NCBI RefSeq assembly: GCF_910594005.1
Contig: NC_057827.1
Span: forward strand, 3,534,001-3,598,000
DNA from: Cervus elaphus
Lineage: Eukaryota; Chordata; Mammalia; Artiodactyla; Cervidae
Reading direction: 5' to 3'
DNA length: 64,000 nt
Numbering within the stretch: the stretch's first letter is position 1; each line of letters begins with the position of its first letter. The position numbers and the translations under genes were made by a program. The notes beneath the pieces are model-generated. The model was not told the DNA's origin and ran no database searches. It worked only from the letters and a program-made list of their open reading frames with translations. Of the stretch, positions 22,659 to 34,584 are shown one piece after another.

Positions 22659-24193
22659 TTGGTCCACGGAGCTCTTTCGTGTTGCTACAGTTACCTCAGG
22701 ATCCCTCTAGCCTTGAAACAGTGTTCGTGGGGTTTTCTGGAGTGCCACCAAGGAAATCAAGGCTCCTTTCATGTGTGATGTGCAACACGGAATTGCTCTG
22801 CACGCAGTGCAGGGGAATCGGGCCTCAGTTCGCGGCGAGGGGGGTAGTCTCATGGTTTTTCTCGAGTTGCGGTGGGAACCTGGGCTATATTCTAGAGTTA
22901 CGACGGGGATGGCCCTTCCACCCACGTGTTTGCTCAGCGACGTCAGGACTCCTGCCTAGTTGCGAGGGACAACTCGGGATTCTCCTCGAGGCTTGGCAGG
23001 GCAATTTGGACACCTCTCCAGCTGAGTCGGGAGACCACGGGTCCCTTTCCAAGTGCCACAGGAATCCTGGGACTCCTATCAAGTTTCACGAGGAGTCAGG
23101 CATCGTCTCCTTTGGAGGCACTGATCTCCGCGTACCTCTGGAGTTTTCAAAGGATGTGAGGCCTCCGGTAGCCATGAGGTGGGGAACTAGGTCTTTCTCT
23201 GTGGTCTACACAGGGGATTCAGACATCCTTCCGTCTAGGGAGATGCAAGACGAGCCTGCATTCAAGTCACTGCAGGGATATCCGGCCTTGTTTCGAGTCA
23301 GGGCATCGCGGTGTCCATTCCACTTGAGGCCACAAACTCAGGGTCCCTCTCACATACCTAGAGCAGAGAGAAGCCTCCTCTTGAGGTGCTTGTGGTAAGG
23401 TGGTATTACTCTGGAGTCGAAGCCAGGGACTAACCTCTCATCTCGAGTTGATTTGTGGTCCACGGAGCTCTTTCGTGTGACTACAGTGACCTCAGGATCC
23501 CTCTAGCCTTGAAACAGTGTTCTTGGGGTTTCTCTGGAGTGCCATCAAGGAAATCAAGGCTCCTTTCATGTGTGATGTGCAACACGGAATTGCTCTGCAC
23601 GCAGTGCAGGGGAATCAGGCCTCACCTCGCGGCGAGGGGGAAGTCTCATGGTTTTTCTCGAGTTACGGCGGGAACCTGGGGTATATTCTCGAGTTACGTC
23701 GGGGATGGCCCTTCCAACCACGTGTTTGTTCAGCGACGTCAGCACTCCTGCCTAGTTGCGAGGGAGAACTCGGGATTCTCCTCGAGGCTTGGCAGGGCAA
23801 TTAGGACGCCTCCCCAGCTGAGGCGGGAGACCAAGGGTCCCTTTCCACGTGCACAGGAATCCTGGGACTCCTATCAAGTTTCACGAGGAGTCAGGCATCG
23901 TCTCCTTTGGAGGCACTGATCTCCGCATACCTCTGAAATTTTCAAAGGATGTGAGGCCTCCGGTTGCGATGTGGGGGGAACTAGGTCTTCTTCTGTGGTC
24001 TCCACAGGGGATTCAGACATCCTTTCATCTTGGCATTTGCAAGAGGAGGCTGCATTCAAGTCACTGCAGGGATATCTGGCCTTATTTCGAGTCAGGGCAT
24101 CGCGGTGTCCATTCCAATTGAGGCCGCAAAATCAGGGTCCCTCTCACATACCTAGAGCTGAGAGAAGCCTCCTCTTGAGGTGCTTGTGGTAAG
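22578..24193 (+). repeat. D2-C dimer, copy 1 of 3
   Basis: First copy of a two-monomer unit. It is 1590 bp from the equivalent point in copy 2 because a G run is six long here (22849-22854) and five in the other copies. No other difference from copies 2 and 3 was seen by eye. The left edge of identity is at the gagagaatcc/gagagaagcc difference near 22577. Private variants include gttcgtggggttttctgg, gctgagtcggg, gtctaggg and agagcagag in D2, and ggcatttgc and gatgtgggggg in C. Confidence 0.92.
22659..23454 (+). repeat. Satellite monomer 29, class D2 (dimer copy 1)
   Basis: 796 bp. One base longer than monomers 31 and 33 because of the six-G run at 22849-22854. That extra base shifts the long frame, joining two frames into the longest open stretch in the window (264 codons, 22604-23398). 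Confidence 0.93.
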
Positions 24194-24248
24194 GTGGTAT
24201 TCCTCTGGAGTCGAAGCCAGGGACTAACCTCTCATATCGAGTTGATTC
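23455..24248 (+). repeat. Satellite monomer 30, class C (dimer copy 1)
   Basis: 794 bp. C features with gtgtgactacag, gtcagcactcc, gcaattaggacg (stop), catacctctg, gatgtgggggg, ggcatttgcaagaggagg, ccaattgagg. Confidence 0.93.
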
Positions 24249-25782
24249 TTGGTCCACGGAGCTCTTTCGTGTTGCTACAGTTACCTCAGGATCCCTCTAG
24301 CCTTGAAACAGTGTTCGTGGGGTTTTCTGGAGTGCCACCAAGGAAATCAAGGCTCCTTTCATGTGTGATGTGCAACACGGAATTGCTCTGCACGCAGTGC
24401 AGGGGAATCGGGCCTCAGTTCGCGGCGAGGGGGTAGTCTCATGGTTTTTCTCGAGTTGCGGTGGGAACCTGGGCTATATTCTAGAGTTACGACGGGGATG
24501 GCCCTTCCACCCACGTGTTTGCTCAGCGACGTCAGGACTCCTGCCTAGTTGCGAGGGACAACTCGGGATTCTCCTCGAGGCTTGGCAGGGCAATTTGGAC
24601 ACCTCTCCAGCTGAGTCGGGAGACCACGGGTCCCTTTCCAAGTGCCACAGGAATCCTGGGACTCCTATCAAGTTTCACGAGGAGTCAGGCATCGTCTCCT
24701 TTGGAGGCACTGATCTCCGCGTACCTCTGGAGTTTTCAAAGGATGTGAGGCCTCCGGTAGCCATGAGGTGGGGAACTAGGTCTTTCTCTGTGGTCTACAC
24801 AGGGGATTCAGACATCCTTCCGTCTAGGGAGATGCAAGACGAGCCTGCATTCAAGTCACTGCAGGGATATCCGGCCTTGTTTCGAGTCAGGGCATCGCGG
24901 TGTCCATTCCACTTGAGGCCACAAACTCAGGGTCCCTCTCACATACCTAGAGCAGAGAGAAGCCTCCTCTTGAGGTGCTTGTGGTAAGGTGGTATTACTC
25001 TGGAGTCGAAGCCAGGGACTAACCTCTCATCTCGAGTTGATTTGTGGTCCACGGAGCTCTTTCGTGTGACTACAGTGACCTCAGGATCCCTCTAGCCTTG
25101 AAACAGTGTTCTTGGGGTTTCTCTGGAGTGCCATCAAGGAAATCAAGGCTCCTTTCATGTGTGATGTGCAACACGGAATTGCTCTGCACGCAGTGCAGGG
25201 GAATCAGGCCTCACCTCGCGGCGAGGGGGAAGTCTCATGGTTTTTCTCGAGTTACGGCGGGAACCTGGGGTATATTCTCGAGTTACGTCGGGGATGGCCC
25301 TTCCAACCACGTGTTTGTTCAGCGACGTCAGCACTCCTGCCTAGTTGCGAGGGAGAACTCGGGATTCTCCTCGAGGCTTGGCAGGGCAATTAGGACGCCT
25401 CCCCAGCTGAGGCGGGAGACCAAGGGTCCCTTTCCACGTGCACAGGAATCCTGGGACTCCTATCAAGTTTCACGAGGAGTCAGGCATCGTCTCCTTTGGA
25501 GGCACTGATCTCCGCATACCTCTGAAATTTTCAAAGGATGTGAGGCCTCCGGTTGCGATGTGGGGGGAACTAGGTCTTCTTCTGTGGTCTCCACAGGGGA
25601 TTCAGACATCCTTTCATCTTGGCATTTGCAAGAGGAGGCTGCATTCAAGTCACTGCAGGGATATCTGGCCTTATTTCGAGTCAGGGCATCGCGGTGTCCA
25701 TTCCAATTGAGGCCGCAAAATCAGGGTCCCTCTCACATACCTAGAGCTGAGAGAAGCCTCCTCTTGAGGTGCTTGTGGTAAG
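24194..25782 (+). repeat. D2-C dimer, copy 2 of 3
   Basis: Middle copy, 1589 bp. It reads identically to copy 3 wherever I compared them, including every private variant of both monomers. All stops fall at the same places. Confidence 0.92.
24249..25043 (+). repeat. Satellite monomer 31, class D2 (dimer copy 2)
   Basis: 795 bp. Same as monomer 29 except for five Gs at 24429-24433. Confidence 0.93.
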
Positions 25783-25837
25783 GTGGTATTCCTCTGGAGT
25801 CGAAGCCAGGGACTAACCTCTCATATCGAGTTGATTC
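25044..25837 (+). repeat. Satellite monomer 32, class C (dimer copy 2)
   Basis: 794 bp. No difference from monomer 30 noticed by eye. Confidence 0.93.
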
Positions 25838-27413
25838 TTGGTCCACGGAGCTCTTTCGTGTTGCTACAGTTACCTCAGGATCCCTCTAGCCTTGAAACAG
25901 TGTTCGTGGGGTTTTCTGGAGTGCCACCAAGGAAATCAAGGCTCCTTTCATGTGTGATGTGCAACACGGAATTGCTCTGCACGCAGTGCAGGGGAATCGG
26001 GCCTCAGTTCGCGGCGAGGGGGTAGTCTCATGGTTTTTCTCGAGTTGCGGTGGGAACCTGGGCTATATTCTAGAGTTACGACGGGGATGGCCCTTCCACC
26101 CACGTGTTTGCTCAGCGACGTCAGGACTCCTGCCTAGTTGCGAGGGACAACTCGGGATTCTCCTCGAGGCTTGGCAGGGCAATTTGGACACCTCTCCAGC
26201 TGAGTCGGGAGACCACGGGTCCCTTTCCAAGTGCCACAGGAATCCTGGGACTCCTATCAAGTTTCACGAGGAGTCAGGCATCGTCTCCTTTGGAGGCACT
26301 GATCTCCGCGTACCTCTGGAGTTTTCAAAGGATGTGAGGCCTCCGGTAGCCATGAGGTGGGGAACTAGGTCTTTCTCTGTGGTCTACACAGGGGATTCAG
26401 ACATCCTTCCGTCTAGGGAGATGCAAGACGAGCCTGCATTCAAGTCACTGCAGGGATATCCGGCCTTGTTTCGAGTCAGGGCATCGCGGTGTCCATTCCA
26501 CTTGAGGCCACAAACTCAGGGTCCCTCTCACATACCTAGAGCAGAGAGAAGCCTCCTCTTGAGGTGCTTGTGGTAAGGTGGTATTACTCTGGAGTCGAAG
26601 CCAGGGACTAACCTCTCATCTCGAGTTGATTTGTGGTCCACGGAGCTCTTTCGTGTGACTACAGTGACCTCAGGATCCCTCTAGCCTTGAAACAGTGTTC
26701 TTGGGGTTTCTCTGGAGTGCCATCAAGGAAATCAAGGCTCCTTTCATGTGTGATGTGCAACACGGAATTGCTCTGCACGCAGTGCAGGGGAATCAGGCCT
26801 CACCTCGCGGCGAGGGGGAAGTCTCATGGTTTTTCTCGAGTTACGGCGGGAACCTGGGGTATATTCTCGAGTTACGTCGGGGATGGCCCTTCCAACCACG
26901 TGTTTGTTCAGCGACGTCAGCACTCCTGCCTAGTTGCGAGGGAGAACTCGGGATTCTCCTCGAGGCTTGGCAGGGCAATTAGGACGCCTCCCCAGCTGAG
27001 GCGGGAGACCAAGGGTCCCTTTCCACGTGCACAGGAATCCTGGGACTCCTATCAAGTTTCACGAGGAGTCAGGCATCGTCTCCTTTGGAGGCACTGATCT
27101 CCGCATACCTCTGAAATTTTCAAAGGATGTGAGGCCTCCGGTTGCGATGTGGGGGGAACTAGGTCTTCTTCTGTGGTCTCCACAGGGGATTCAGACATCC
27201 TTTCATCTTGGCATTTGCAAGAGGAGGCTGCATTCAAGTCACTGCAGGGATATCTGGCCTTATTTCGAGTCAGGGCATCGCGGTGTCCATTCCAATTGAG
27301 GCCGCAAAATCAGGGTCCCTCTCACATACCTAGAGCTGAGAGAAGCCTCCTCTTGAGGTGCTTGTGGTAAGGTGGTATTCCTCTGGAGTCGAAGCCAGGG
27401 ACTAACCTCTCAT
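25783..27413 (+). repeat. D2-C dimer, copy 3 of 3
   Basis: Last copy of the 1589-bp unit. Identity ends near 27413, where this junction reads catctcgagttgatttttgg while the other two dimer junctions read catatcgagttgattcttgg. Confidence 0.92.
25838..26632 (+). repeat. Satellite monomer 33, class D2 (dimer copy 3)
   Basis: 795 bp. Five-G run at 26018-26022. No difference from monomer 31 noticed. Confidence 0.93.
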
Positions 27414-27426
27414 CTCGAGTTGATTT
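26633..27426 (+). repeat. Satellite monomer 34, class C (dimer copy 3)
   Basis: 794 bp. Matches 30 and 32 until about 27413, where the right edge of the triplication falls. Confidence 0.93.
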
Positions 27427-28221
27427 TTGGTCCCCGGAGCTCTTTCGTGTTGCTACAGTTACCTCAGGATCCCTCTAGCCTTGAAACAGTGTTCTTGGGG
27501 TTTCTCTGGAGTGTCATCAAGTAAATCAAGGCTCCTTTCATGTGTGATGTGCAACACGGAATTGTTCTACACGCAGTGCAGGGGAATCGGGCCTCATCTC
27601 CCGGCGAGGGGGAAGTCTCATGGTTTTTCTCGAGTTGCGGCGGGAACCTGGGGTATATTCTCGAGTTACGACGGGGATGGCCCTTCCACCCACGTGTTTG
27701 TTCAGGGACGTCAGGACTCCAGCCTAGTTGCGAGGGACAACTCGGGATTCTCCTCGAGGCTTGGCAGGGCAATTGGGACGCCTCTCCAGCTGAGGCGGGA
27801 GACCAAGTGTCCCTTTGCACGTGCACAGGAATCCTGAGACTCCGATCAAGTTTCGCGAGGAGTCAGGCATCGTCTCCTTTGGAGGCACTGATCTCCGAGT
27901 ACCTCTGAAGTTTTCAAAGATTGTGAGGCCTCCGGTTGCGATGAGGTGGGGAACAAGGTCTTTCTCTGTGGTCTCCACAGGGGATTCAGACATCCTTTCG
28001 TCTTGGTAGATGCAAGACGAGCCTGCATTCAAGTCACTGCAGGGATATCCGGCCTTATTTCGAGTCAGGGCATCGCGGTGTCCATTCCACTTGAGGCCGC
28101 AAACTCAGGGTCCCTCTCACATACCTAGAATTAAGAGAAGCCTCCTCTTGAACTGCTTGTGGTAAGGTGGTAGTCATCTGGAGTCGAAGCCAGGGACTAA
28201 CCTCTCATCTCGAGTTGATTT
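27427..28221 (+). repeat. Satellite monomer 35, A head / E tail
   Basis: 795 bp. Twin of monomer 26 at 7154 bp. Own changes: tccccgg, gttctacacgc, cagggacgtcagg. Confidence 0.92.
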
Positions 28222-29017
28222 TTGGTCCATGGAGCTCTTTCGTGTTGCTACAGTGACCTCAGGATTCCTCTAGCCTTGAAACAGTGTTCTTGGGGTTTCT
28301 CTGGAGTGCCACCAAGGAAATCAAGGCTCCTTTCATGTGTGATGTGCAACACTGAATTTCTCTGCACGCAGTGCAGGGGAATCGGGCCTCATCTCCCGGC
28401 GAGGGGGAAGTCTCATGGTTTTTCTCGATTTGCGGCGGGAACCTGGGGTATATTCTCGAGTTACAACGGGGATGGCCCTTCTACACACGTGTTTCTTCAG
28501 CGACGTCAGGACTCCTGCCTAGTTGCGAACGACAACTCGGGATTCTCCACGAGGCTTGGCAGGGCAATTGGGACGCCTCTCCAGCTGAGGCGGGAGACCA
28601 AGGGTCCCTTTCCATGTGCCAAAGGAATCCTGGAACTCCTATCAAGTTTCACGAGGAGTCAGGCATCGTCTCCTTTGGAGGCACTGATCTCCGCGTACCT
28701 CTGGAGTTTTCAAAGGATGTGAGGCCTACGGTCGCAATGAAGTGGGGAACTAGGTCTTTCTCTGTGGTCTCCACAGGGGATTCAGACATCCTTTCATCTT
28801 GGGAGATGCAAGACGAGCCTGCATTCAAGTCACTGCAGGGATATCCGGCCTTATTTTGCGTCAGGGCATCATGGTGTCCATTCCACTTGAGGCCGCAAAA
28901 TCAGTGTCCCTCTCACATACCTAGAGCTGAGAGAAGCCCCCTCTTGAGGTGCTTGTGGTAAGGTGGTATTCCTCTGGAGTCGAAGCCAGGGACTAACCTC
29001 TCATTTCGAGTTGATTC
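28222..29017 (+). repeat. Satellite monomer 36, class B
   Basis: 796 bp. Twin of monomer 27. Own changes: gaatttctctgc, ctcgatttgcgg, gggacgcctc. Confidence 0.92.
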
Positions 29018-29812
29018 TTGGTCCACGGAGCTCTTTCGTGTTGCTAAGTGACCTCAGGATCCCTCTAGCCTTGAAACAGTGTTCTTGGGGCTTCTCTGGA
29101 GTGCCACCAAGGAAATCAAGGCTCCTTTCATGTGTGATGTGCAACACGGAATTGCCCTGCACGCAGTGCAGGGGAATCGGGCCTCATCTCGAATCGAGGG
29201 GGAAGTCTCATGGTTTTTCTCGAGTTGCGGCGGGAACCTGGGGTATATTCTCGAGTTACGACGGGAATGGCCCTTCCACCCACGTGTTTGTTCAGCGACG
29301 TCAGGACTCCTGGCTAGTTGCGAGGGATAACTCGGGATTCTCCTCGAAGCTTGGCAGGGCAATTGGGACGCCTCTCCAGCTGAGGCGGGAGACTAAGGGT
29401 CCCTTTCCATGTGCCACAGGAATCCTGGGACTCCTATCAAGTTTCACGAGGAGTCAGGCATCGTCTCCTTTGGAGGCACTGATCTCCGCGTACCTCTGGA
29501 GTTTTCAAAGGATGTGAGGCCTCCGGTCGCCATGAGGTGGGGAACTAGGTCTTTCTCTGTGGTGTACACAGGGGATTCAGACATCCTTTCGTCTTGGGAG
29601 ATTCAAGACGAGCCTGCATTCAAGTCACTGCAGGGATATCCGGCCTTATTTCGAGTCAGGGCATCGCGGTATCCATTCCTTTTGAGGCCGCAAACTCAGG
29701 GTCCCTCTCACATACCTAGAGCTGAGAGAAGCCTCCTCTTGAGGTGCTTGTGGTAAGGTGGTATTCCTCTGGAGTCGAAGCCAGGGACTAACCTCTCATC
29801 TCGAGTTGATTT
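29018..29812 (+). repeat. Satellite monomer 37, class H
   Basis: 795 bp. Twin of monomer 28. Own changes: ggcttctctgg, gggaatggcc, ctcgaagcttgg, gagactaagg, cggtatcc. Confidence 0.92.
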
Positions 29813-30606
29813 TTGGTCCACGGAGCTCTTTCGTGTTGCTACAGTGACCTCAGGATCCCTCGAGCCTTGAAACAGTGTTCTTGGGGTTTCTCTGGAGTGC
29901 CATCAAGGAAATCAAGGCTCCTTTCATGTGTGATGTGCAACACGGAATTGCTCTGCACGCAGTGCAGGGGAATCGGACCTCATCTCGCGGCGAGGGAAAA
30001 GTCTCATGGTTTTTCTCTAGTTGCGGCGGGAACCTGGGGTATATTCTCGAGTTACGACGGGGATGGCCCTTCCACTCACGTGTTTGGTCAGCGACGTCAG
30101 GACTCCTGCCTAGTTGCGAGGGACAACTCGGGATTCTCCTCGAGGCTTGGCAGGGCAATTGGGACGCCTCTCCAGCTGAGGCGGGAGACAAGGGTCCCTT
30201 TGCACGTGCACAGGAATCCTGGGACTCCGATCAAGTTTCGCGAGGAGTCAGGCATCGTCTCCTTTGGAGGCACTGATCTCCGAGTACCTCTGAAGTTTTC
30301 AAAGGATGTGAGGCCTCCGGTTGCGATGAGGTGGGGAACAAGGTCTTTCTCTGTGGTCTCCACAGGGGATTCAGACATCCTTTCGTCTTGGGAGATGCAA
30401 GACGAGCCTGCATTCAAGTCACTGCAGGGATATCCGGCCTTATTTCGAGTCAGGGCATCGCGGTGTCCATTCCACTTGAGGCCGCAAACTCAGGGTCCCT
30501 CTCACATACCTAGAATTGAGAGAAGCCTCCTCTTGAACTGCTTGTGGTAAGGTGGTAGTCATCTGGAGTCGAAGCCATGGACTAACCTCTCATCTCGAGT
30601 TGATTT
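29813..30606 (+). repeat. Satellite monomer 38, F head / E tail
   Basis: 794 bp. Head: cggacctcat, gagggaaaagtc, tttggtcagcg. Two one-base losses (gggagacaagg and gcacgtgcacagg) together restore a long frame running to the E-tail stop (245 codons, 29813-30550). Confidence 0.92.
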
Positions 30607-31402
30607 TTGGTCCATGGAGCTCTTTCGTGTAGCTACAGTGACCTCAGGATTCCTCTAGCCTTGAAACAGTGTTCTTGGGGTTTCTCTGGAGTGCCACCAA
30701 GGAAATCAAGGCTCCTTTCATGTGTGATGTGCATCACGGAATTGCTCTGCACGCAGTGCAGGGGAATCGGGCCTCATCTCCCGGCGAGGGGGAAGTCTCA
30801 TGGTTTTTCTCGAGTTGCGGCGGGAACCTGGGGTATATTCTCGAGTTACGACGGGGATGGCCCTTCTACACACGTGTTTCTTCAGCGACGTCAGGACTCC
30901 TGCCTAGTTGCGAACGACAACTCGGAATTCTCCACGAGGCTTGGCAGGGCAATTGGGATGCCTCTCCAGCTGAGGCGGGAGACCAAGAGTCCCTTTCCAT
31001 GTGCCAAAGGAATCCTGGGACTCCTATCAAGTTTCACGAGGAGTCAGGCATCGTCTCCTTTGGAGGCACTGATCTCCGTGTACCTCTGGAGTTTTCAAAG
31101 GATGTGAGGCCTCCGGTCGCCATGAGGTGGGGAACTAGGTCTTTCTCTGTGGTCTACACAGGGGATTCAGACATCCTTTCGTCTTGGGAGATTCAAGACG
31201 AGCCTGCATTCAAGTCACTGCAGAGATATCCGGCCTTGTTTCGAGTCAGGGCATCGCGGTGTCCATTCCACTTGAGGCCACAAACTCAGGGTCCCTCTCA
31301 CATACCTAGAGCAGAGAGAAGCCTCCTCTTGAGGTGCTTGTGGTAAGGTGGTATTACTCTGGAGTCGAAGCCAGGGACTAACCTCTCATCTCGAGTTGAT
31401 TT
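30607..31402 (+). repeat. Satellite monomer 39, B head / D tail
   Basis: 796 bp. B head with tgtagctac, gtgcatcacgg, caagagtcc. Tail: gtctacacagg, gagattcaag, gcagagatatcc, ccttgtttcg, agagcagag, tattactctgg. The last two are shared with monomers 29, 31 and 33. Confidence 0.92.
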
Positions 31403-32197
31403 GTGGTCCACGGAGCTCTTTCGTGTTGCTACAGTGACCTCAGGATCCCTCTAGCCTTGAAATAGTGTTCTTGGGGTTTCTCTGGAGTGCCATCAAGGAA
31501 ATCAAGGCTCCTTTCATGTGTGATGTGCAACACGGAATTGCTCTGCACGCAGTGCAGGGGAATCAGGCCTCACCTCGCGGCGAGGGGGAAGTCTCATGGT
31601 TTTTCTCGAGTTACGGCGGGAACCTGGGGTATTTTCTCGAGTTACGTCGGGGATGGCCCTTCCAACCACGTGTTTGTTCAGCGACGTCAGCACTCCTGCC
31701 TAGTTGCGAAGGAGAACTCGGGATTCTCCTCGAGGCTTGGCAGGGCAATTAGGACGCCTCCCCAGCTGAGGCGGGAGACCAAGGGTCCCTTTCCACGTGC
31801 ACAGGAATCCTGGGACTCCTATCAAGTTTCACGAGGAGTCAGGCATCGTCTCCTTTGGAGGCACTGATCTCCGCGTACCTCTGAAATTTTCAAAGGATGT
31901 GAGGCCTCCGGTTGCGATGTGGTGGGGAACTAGGTCTTCTTCTGTGGTCTTCACAGGGGACTCAGACATCCTTTCATCTTGGCAGATGCAAGAGGAGCCT
32001 GCATTCAAGTCACTGCAGGGATATCTGGCCTTATTTCGAGTCAGGGCATCGCGGTGTCCATTCCACTTGAGGCCGCAAAATCAGGGTCCCTCTCACATAC
32101 CTAGAGCTGAGAGAAGTCTCCTCTTGAGGTGCTTGTGGTAAGGTGGTATTCCTCTGGAGTCGAAGCCAGGGACTAACCTCTCATCTCGAGTTGATTT
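31403..32197 (+). repeat. Satellite monomer 40, class C
   Basis: 795 bp. Close to the triplicated C copies but with gaaatagtg, ggtattttctc, gcgaaggag, gatgtggtgg, gtcttcacagg, ttggcagatgc. Confidence 0.92.
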
Positions 32198-32993
32198 TTG
32201 GTCCACGGAGCTCTTTCGTGTTGCTACAGTTACCTCAGGAACCCTCTAGCCTTGAAACAGTGTTCTTGGGGTTTCTCTGGAGTGTCATCAAGTAAATCAA
32301 GGCTCCTTTCATGTGTGATGTGCAACACGGAATTGTTCTGCACGCAGTGCAGGGGAATCGGGCCTCATCTCGCGGCGAGGGGGAAGTCTCATGGTTTTTC
32401 GCGAGTTGCGGCGGGAACCTGGGGTATATTCTCGAGTTACGACGGGGATGGCCCTTCCACACACGTGTTTGTTCAGCGACGTCAGGACTCCTGCCTAGTT
32501 GCGGGGGACAACTCGGGATTCTCCTCGAGGCTTGGCAGGGCAATTGGGACGCCTCTCCAGCTGAGGCGGGAGACCAAGGGTCCCTTTCCACGTGCCACAG
32601 GAATCCTGGGACTCCTATCAAGGTTCAAGAGGAGTCAGGCATCGTCTCCTTTGGAGGCACTGATCTCCGCGTACCTCTGGAGTTTTCAAAGGATGTGAGG
32701 CCTCCGGTCGCCATGAGGTAGGGAAATAGGTCTTTCTCTGTGGTCTCCTCAGGGGATTCAGACATCCTTTCTTCTTGGGAGATGCAAGACGAGCCTGCAT
32801 TCAAGTCACTGCAGGGATAACCGGCCTTATTTTGCGTCAGGGCATCGCAGTGTCCATTCCACTTGAGGCCGCAAACTCAGGGTCCCTCTCACATACCTAG
32901 AGCTGAGAGAAGCCTCCTCTTGAGGTGCTTGTGGTAAGGTGGTATTCCTCTGGAGTCGAAGCCAGGGACTAACCTCTCATCTCGAGTTGATTT
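32198..32993 (+). repeat. Satellite monomer 41, class A
   Basis: 796 bp. Full A: tcaagtaaatc, ttcgcgagttg, tgcgggggac, aaggttcaagagg. Tail stops gaggtagggaaatagg and gggataaccgg. Private: aggaaccctc (BamHI lost), tttcttcttgg. Confidence 0.92.
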
Positions 32994-33789
32994 TTAGTCC
33001 ACGGAGCTCTTTCATGTTGCTACAGTAACCTCAGGATCCCTCTAGCCTGGAAACAGTGTTCTTGGGGTTTCTCTGGAGTGCCATCAAGGAAATCAAGGCT
33101 CCTTTCATGTGTGATGTGCAACACGGAATTGCTTTGCACGCAGTGCAGGGGAATCGGGCCTCATCTCGCGGCGAGGGTCAAGTCTCATGTTTTTTCTCGA
33201 GATGCGGCGGGAACCTGGGGTATATTCTCGAGTAACGACGGGGATGGCCCTTCCACCCACGTGTTTGTTCAGAGACGTCAGGACTCCTGCCTAGTTGCGA
33301 GGGACAAATGGGGATTCTCCTCGTGGCTTGGCAGGGCAATTGGGACGCCTCTCCAGCTGAGGTGGGAGACCACGGGTCCCTTTCCACATGCCACAGGAAT
33401 CCTGGGACTCCTATCAAGTTTCACGAGGAGTCAGGCATCGTCTCCTTTGGAGGCACTGATCTCCGCGTACCTCTGAAGTTTTCAAAGGATGTGAGGCCTC
33501 CGGTCGCCATGAGGTGGGGAACTAGGTCTTTCTCTGTGGTCTACACAGGGGATTCAGACATCCTTCCGTCTTGGGAGATGCAAGACGAGCCTGCATTCAA
33601 GTCACTGCAGGGATATCCGGCATTGTTTCGAGTCAGGGCATCGCGGTGTCCATTCCACTTGAGGCCACAAACTCAGGGTCCCTCTCACATACCTAGAGTT
33701 GAGAGAAGCCTCCTCTTGAGGTGCTTGTGGTAAGGTGGTATTACTCTGGAGTCGAAGCCAGGGACTAACCTCTCATCTCGAGTTGATTT
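32994..33789 (+). repeat. Satellite monomer 42, G head / D tail
   Basis: 796 bp. Anchor ttagtcc. G head with tagcctggaaac and gagggtcaag. From mid-monomer D: gacaaatggggattc, gaggtgggagaccacggg, gtctacacagg. Private: tcatgttttttc, cgagtaacgacgg (stop). A clear G/D hybrid. Confidence 0.92.
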
Positions 33790-34584
33790 GTGGTCCACGG
33801 AGCTCTTTCGTGTTGCTACAGTGACCTCAGGATCCCTCTAGCCTTGAAACAGTGTTCTTGGGGTTTCTCTGGAGTTCCACCAAGGAAATCAAGGCTCCTT
33901 TCATGTGTGATGTGCAACACGGAATTGCTCTGCACGCAGTGCAGGGGAATCGGACCTCATCTCGCGGCGAGGGAAAAGTTTCATGGTTTTTCTCGAGTTG
34001 CGGCGGGAATCTGGGGTATATTCTCGAGTTACGACGGGGATGGCCCTTCCACTCACGTGTTTGGTCAGCGACGGCAGGACTCCTGCCTAGTTGCGAGGGA
34101 CAACTCGGGATTCTCCTCGAGGCTTGGCAGGGCAATTGGGACGCCTTTCCAGCTGAGGCGGGAGACCAAGTGTCCCTTTGCACGTGCACAGGAATCCTGG
34201 GACTCCGATCAAGTTTTGCGAGGAGTCAGGCATCGTCTCCTTTGGAGGCACTGATCTCCGAGTACCTCTGAAGTTTTCAAAGAATGTGAGGCCTCCGGTT
34301 GCGATGAGGTGGGGAACAAGGTCTTTCTCTGTGGTCTCCACAGGGGATTCAGACATCCTTTCGTCTTGGTAGATGCAAGACGAGCCTGCATTCAAGTCAC
34401 TGCAGGGATATCCGGCCTTATTTCGAGTCAGGGCATCGCGGTGTCCATTCCACTTGAGGCCGCAAACTCAGGGTCCCTCTCACATACCTAGAGCTGAGAG
34501 AAGCCCCCTCTTGAACTGCTTGTGGTAAAGTGGTAGTCATCTGGAGTCGAAGCCAGGGACTAACCTCTCATTTCGAGTTGATTT
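33790..34584 (+). repeat. Satellite monomer 43, F head / E tail
   Basis: 795 bp. Head ggagttccacc, cggacctcat, gaaaagtttc. Tail gcacgtgcacagg, ttttgcgagg, aaagaatgtg, ttggtagatgc, gtaaagtgg. Partner of monomer 45 at 1589 bp. Confidence 0.92.

Larger units (their letters stand above)
27370..29799 (+). repeat. Three-monomer block A/E-B-H, copy 2
   Basis: Second copy of the block at 20200-22645. Copy-specific changes include tccccgg near 27431, gaatttctc, ctcgatttgcgg, ggcttctctgg and cggtatcc. It lies immediately right of the D2-C dimer triplication, so the two copies bracket that triplication. Confidence 0.88.

Noticed and set aside
22604..23398. 264-codon open frame, the longest in the window, as a gene
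   Set aside because: It exists because one extra G (22849-22854) joins two satellite frames. The sister copies at 24194 and 25783 lack it and break. It resembles no protein family I know.
22659..27426. Dimer triplication as proof of assembly error
   Set aside because: Identity this high is suspicious, but the six- versus five-G difference and distinct left and right edges fit real recent duplication equally well. Only reads can decide.
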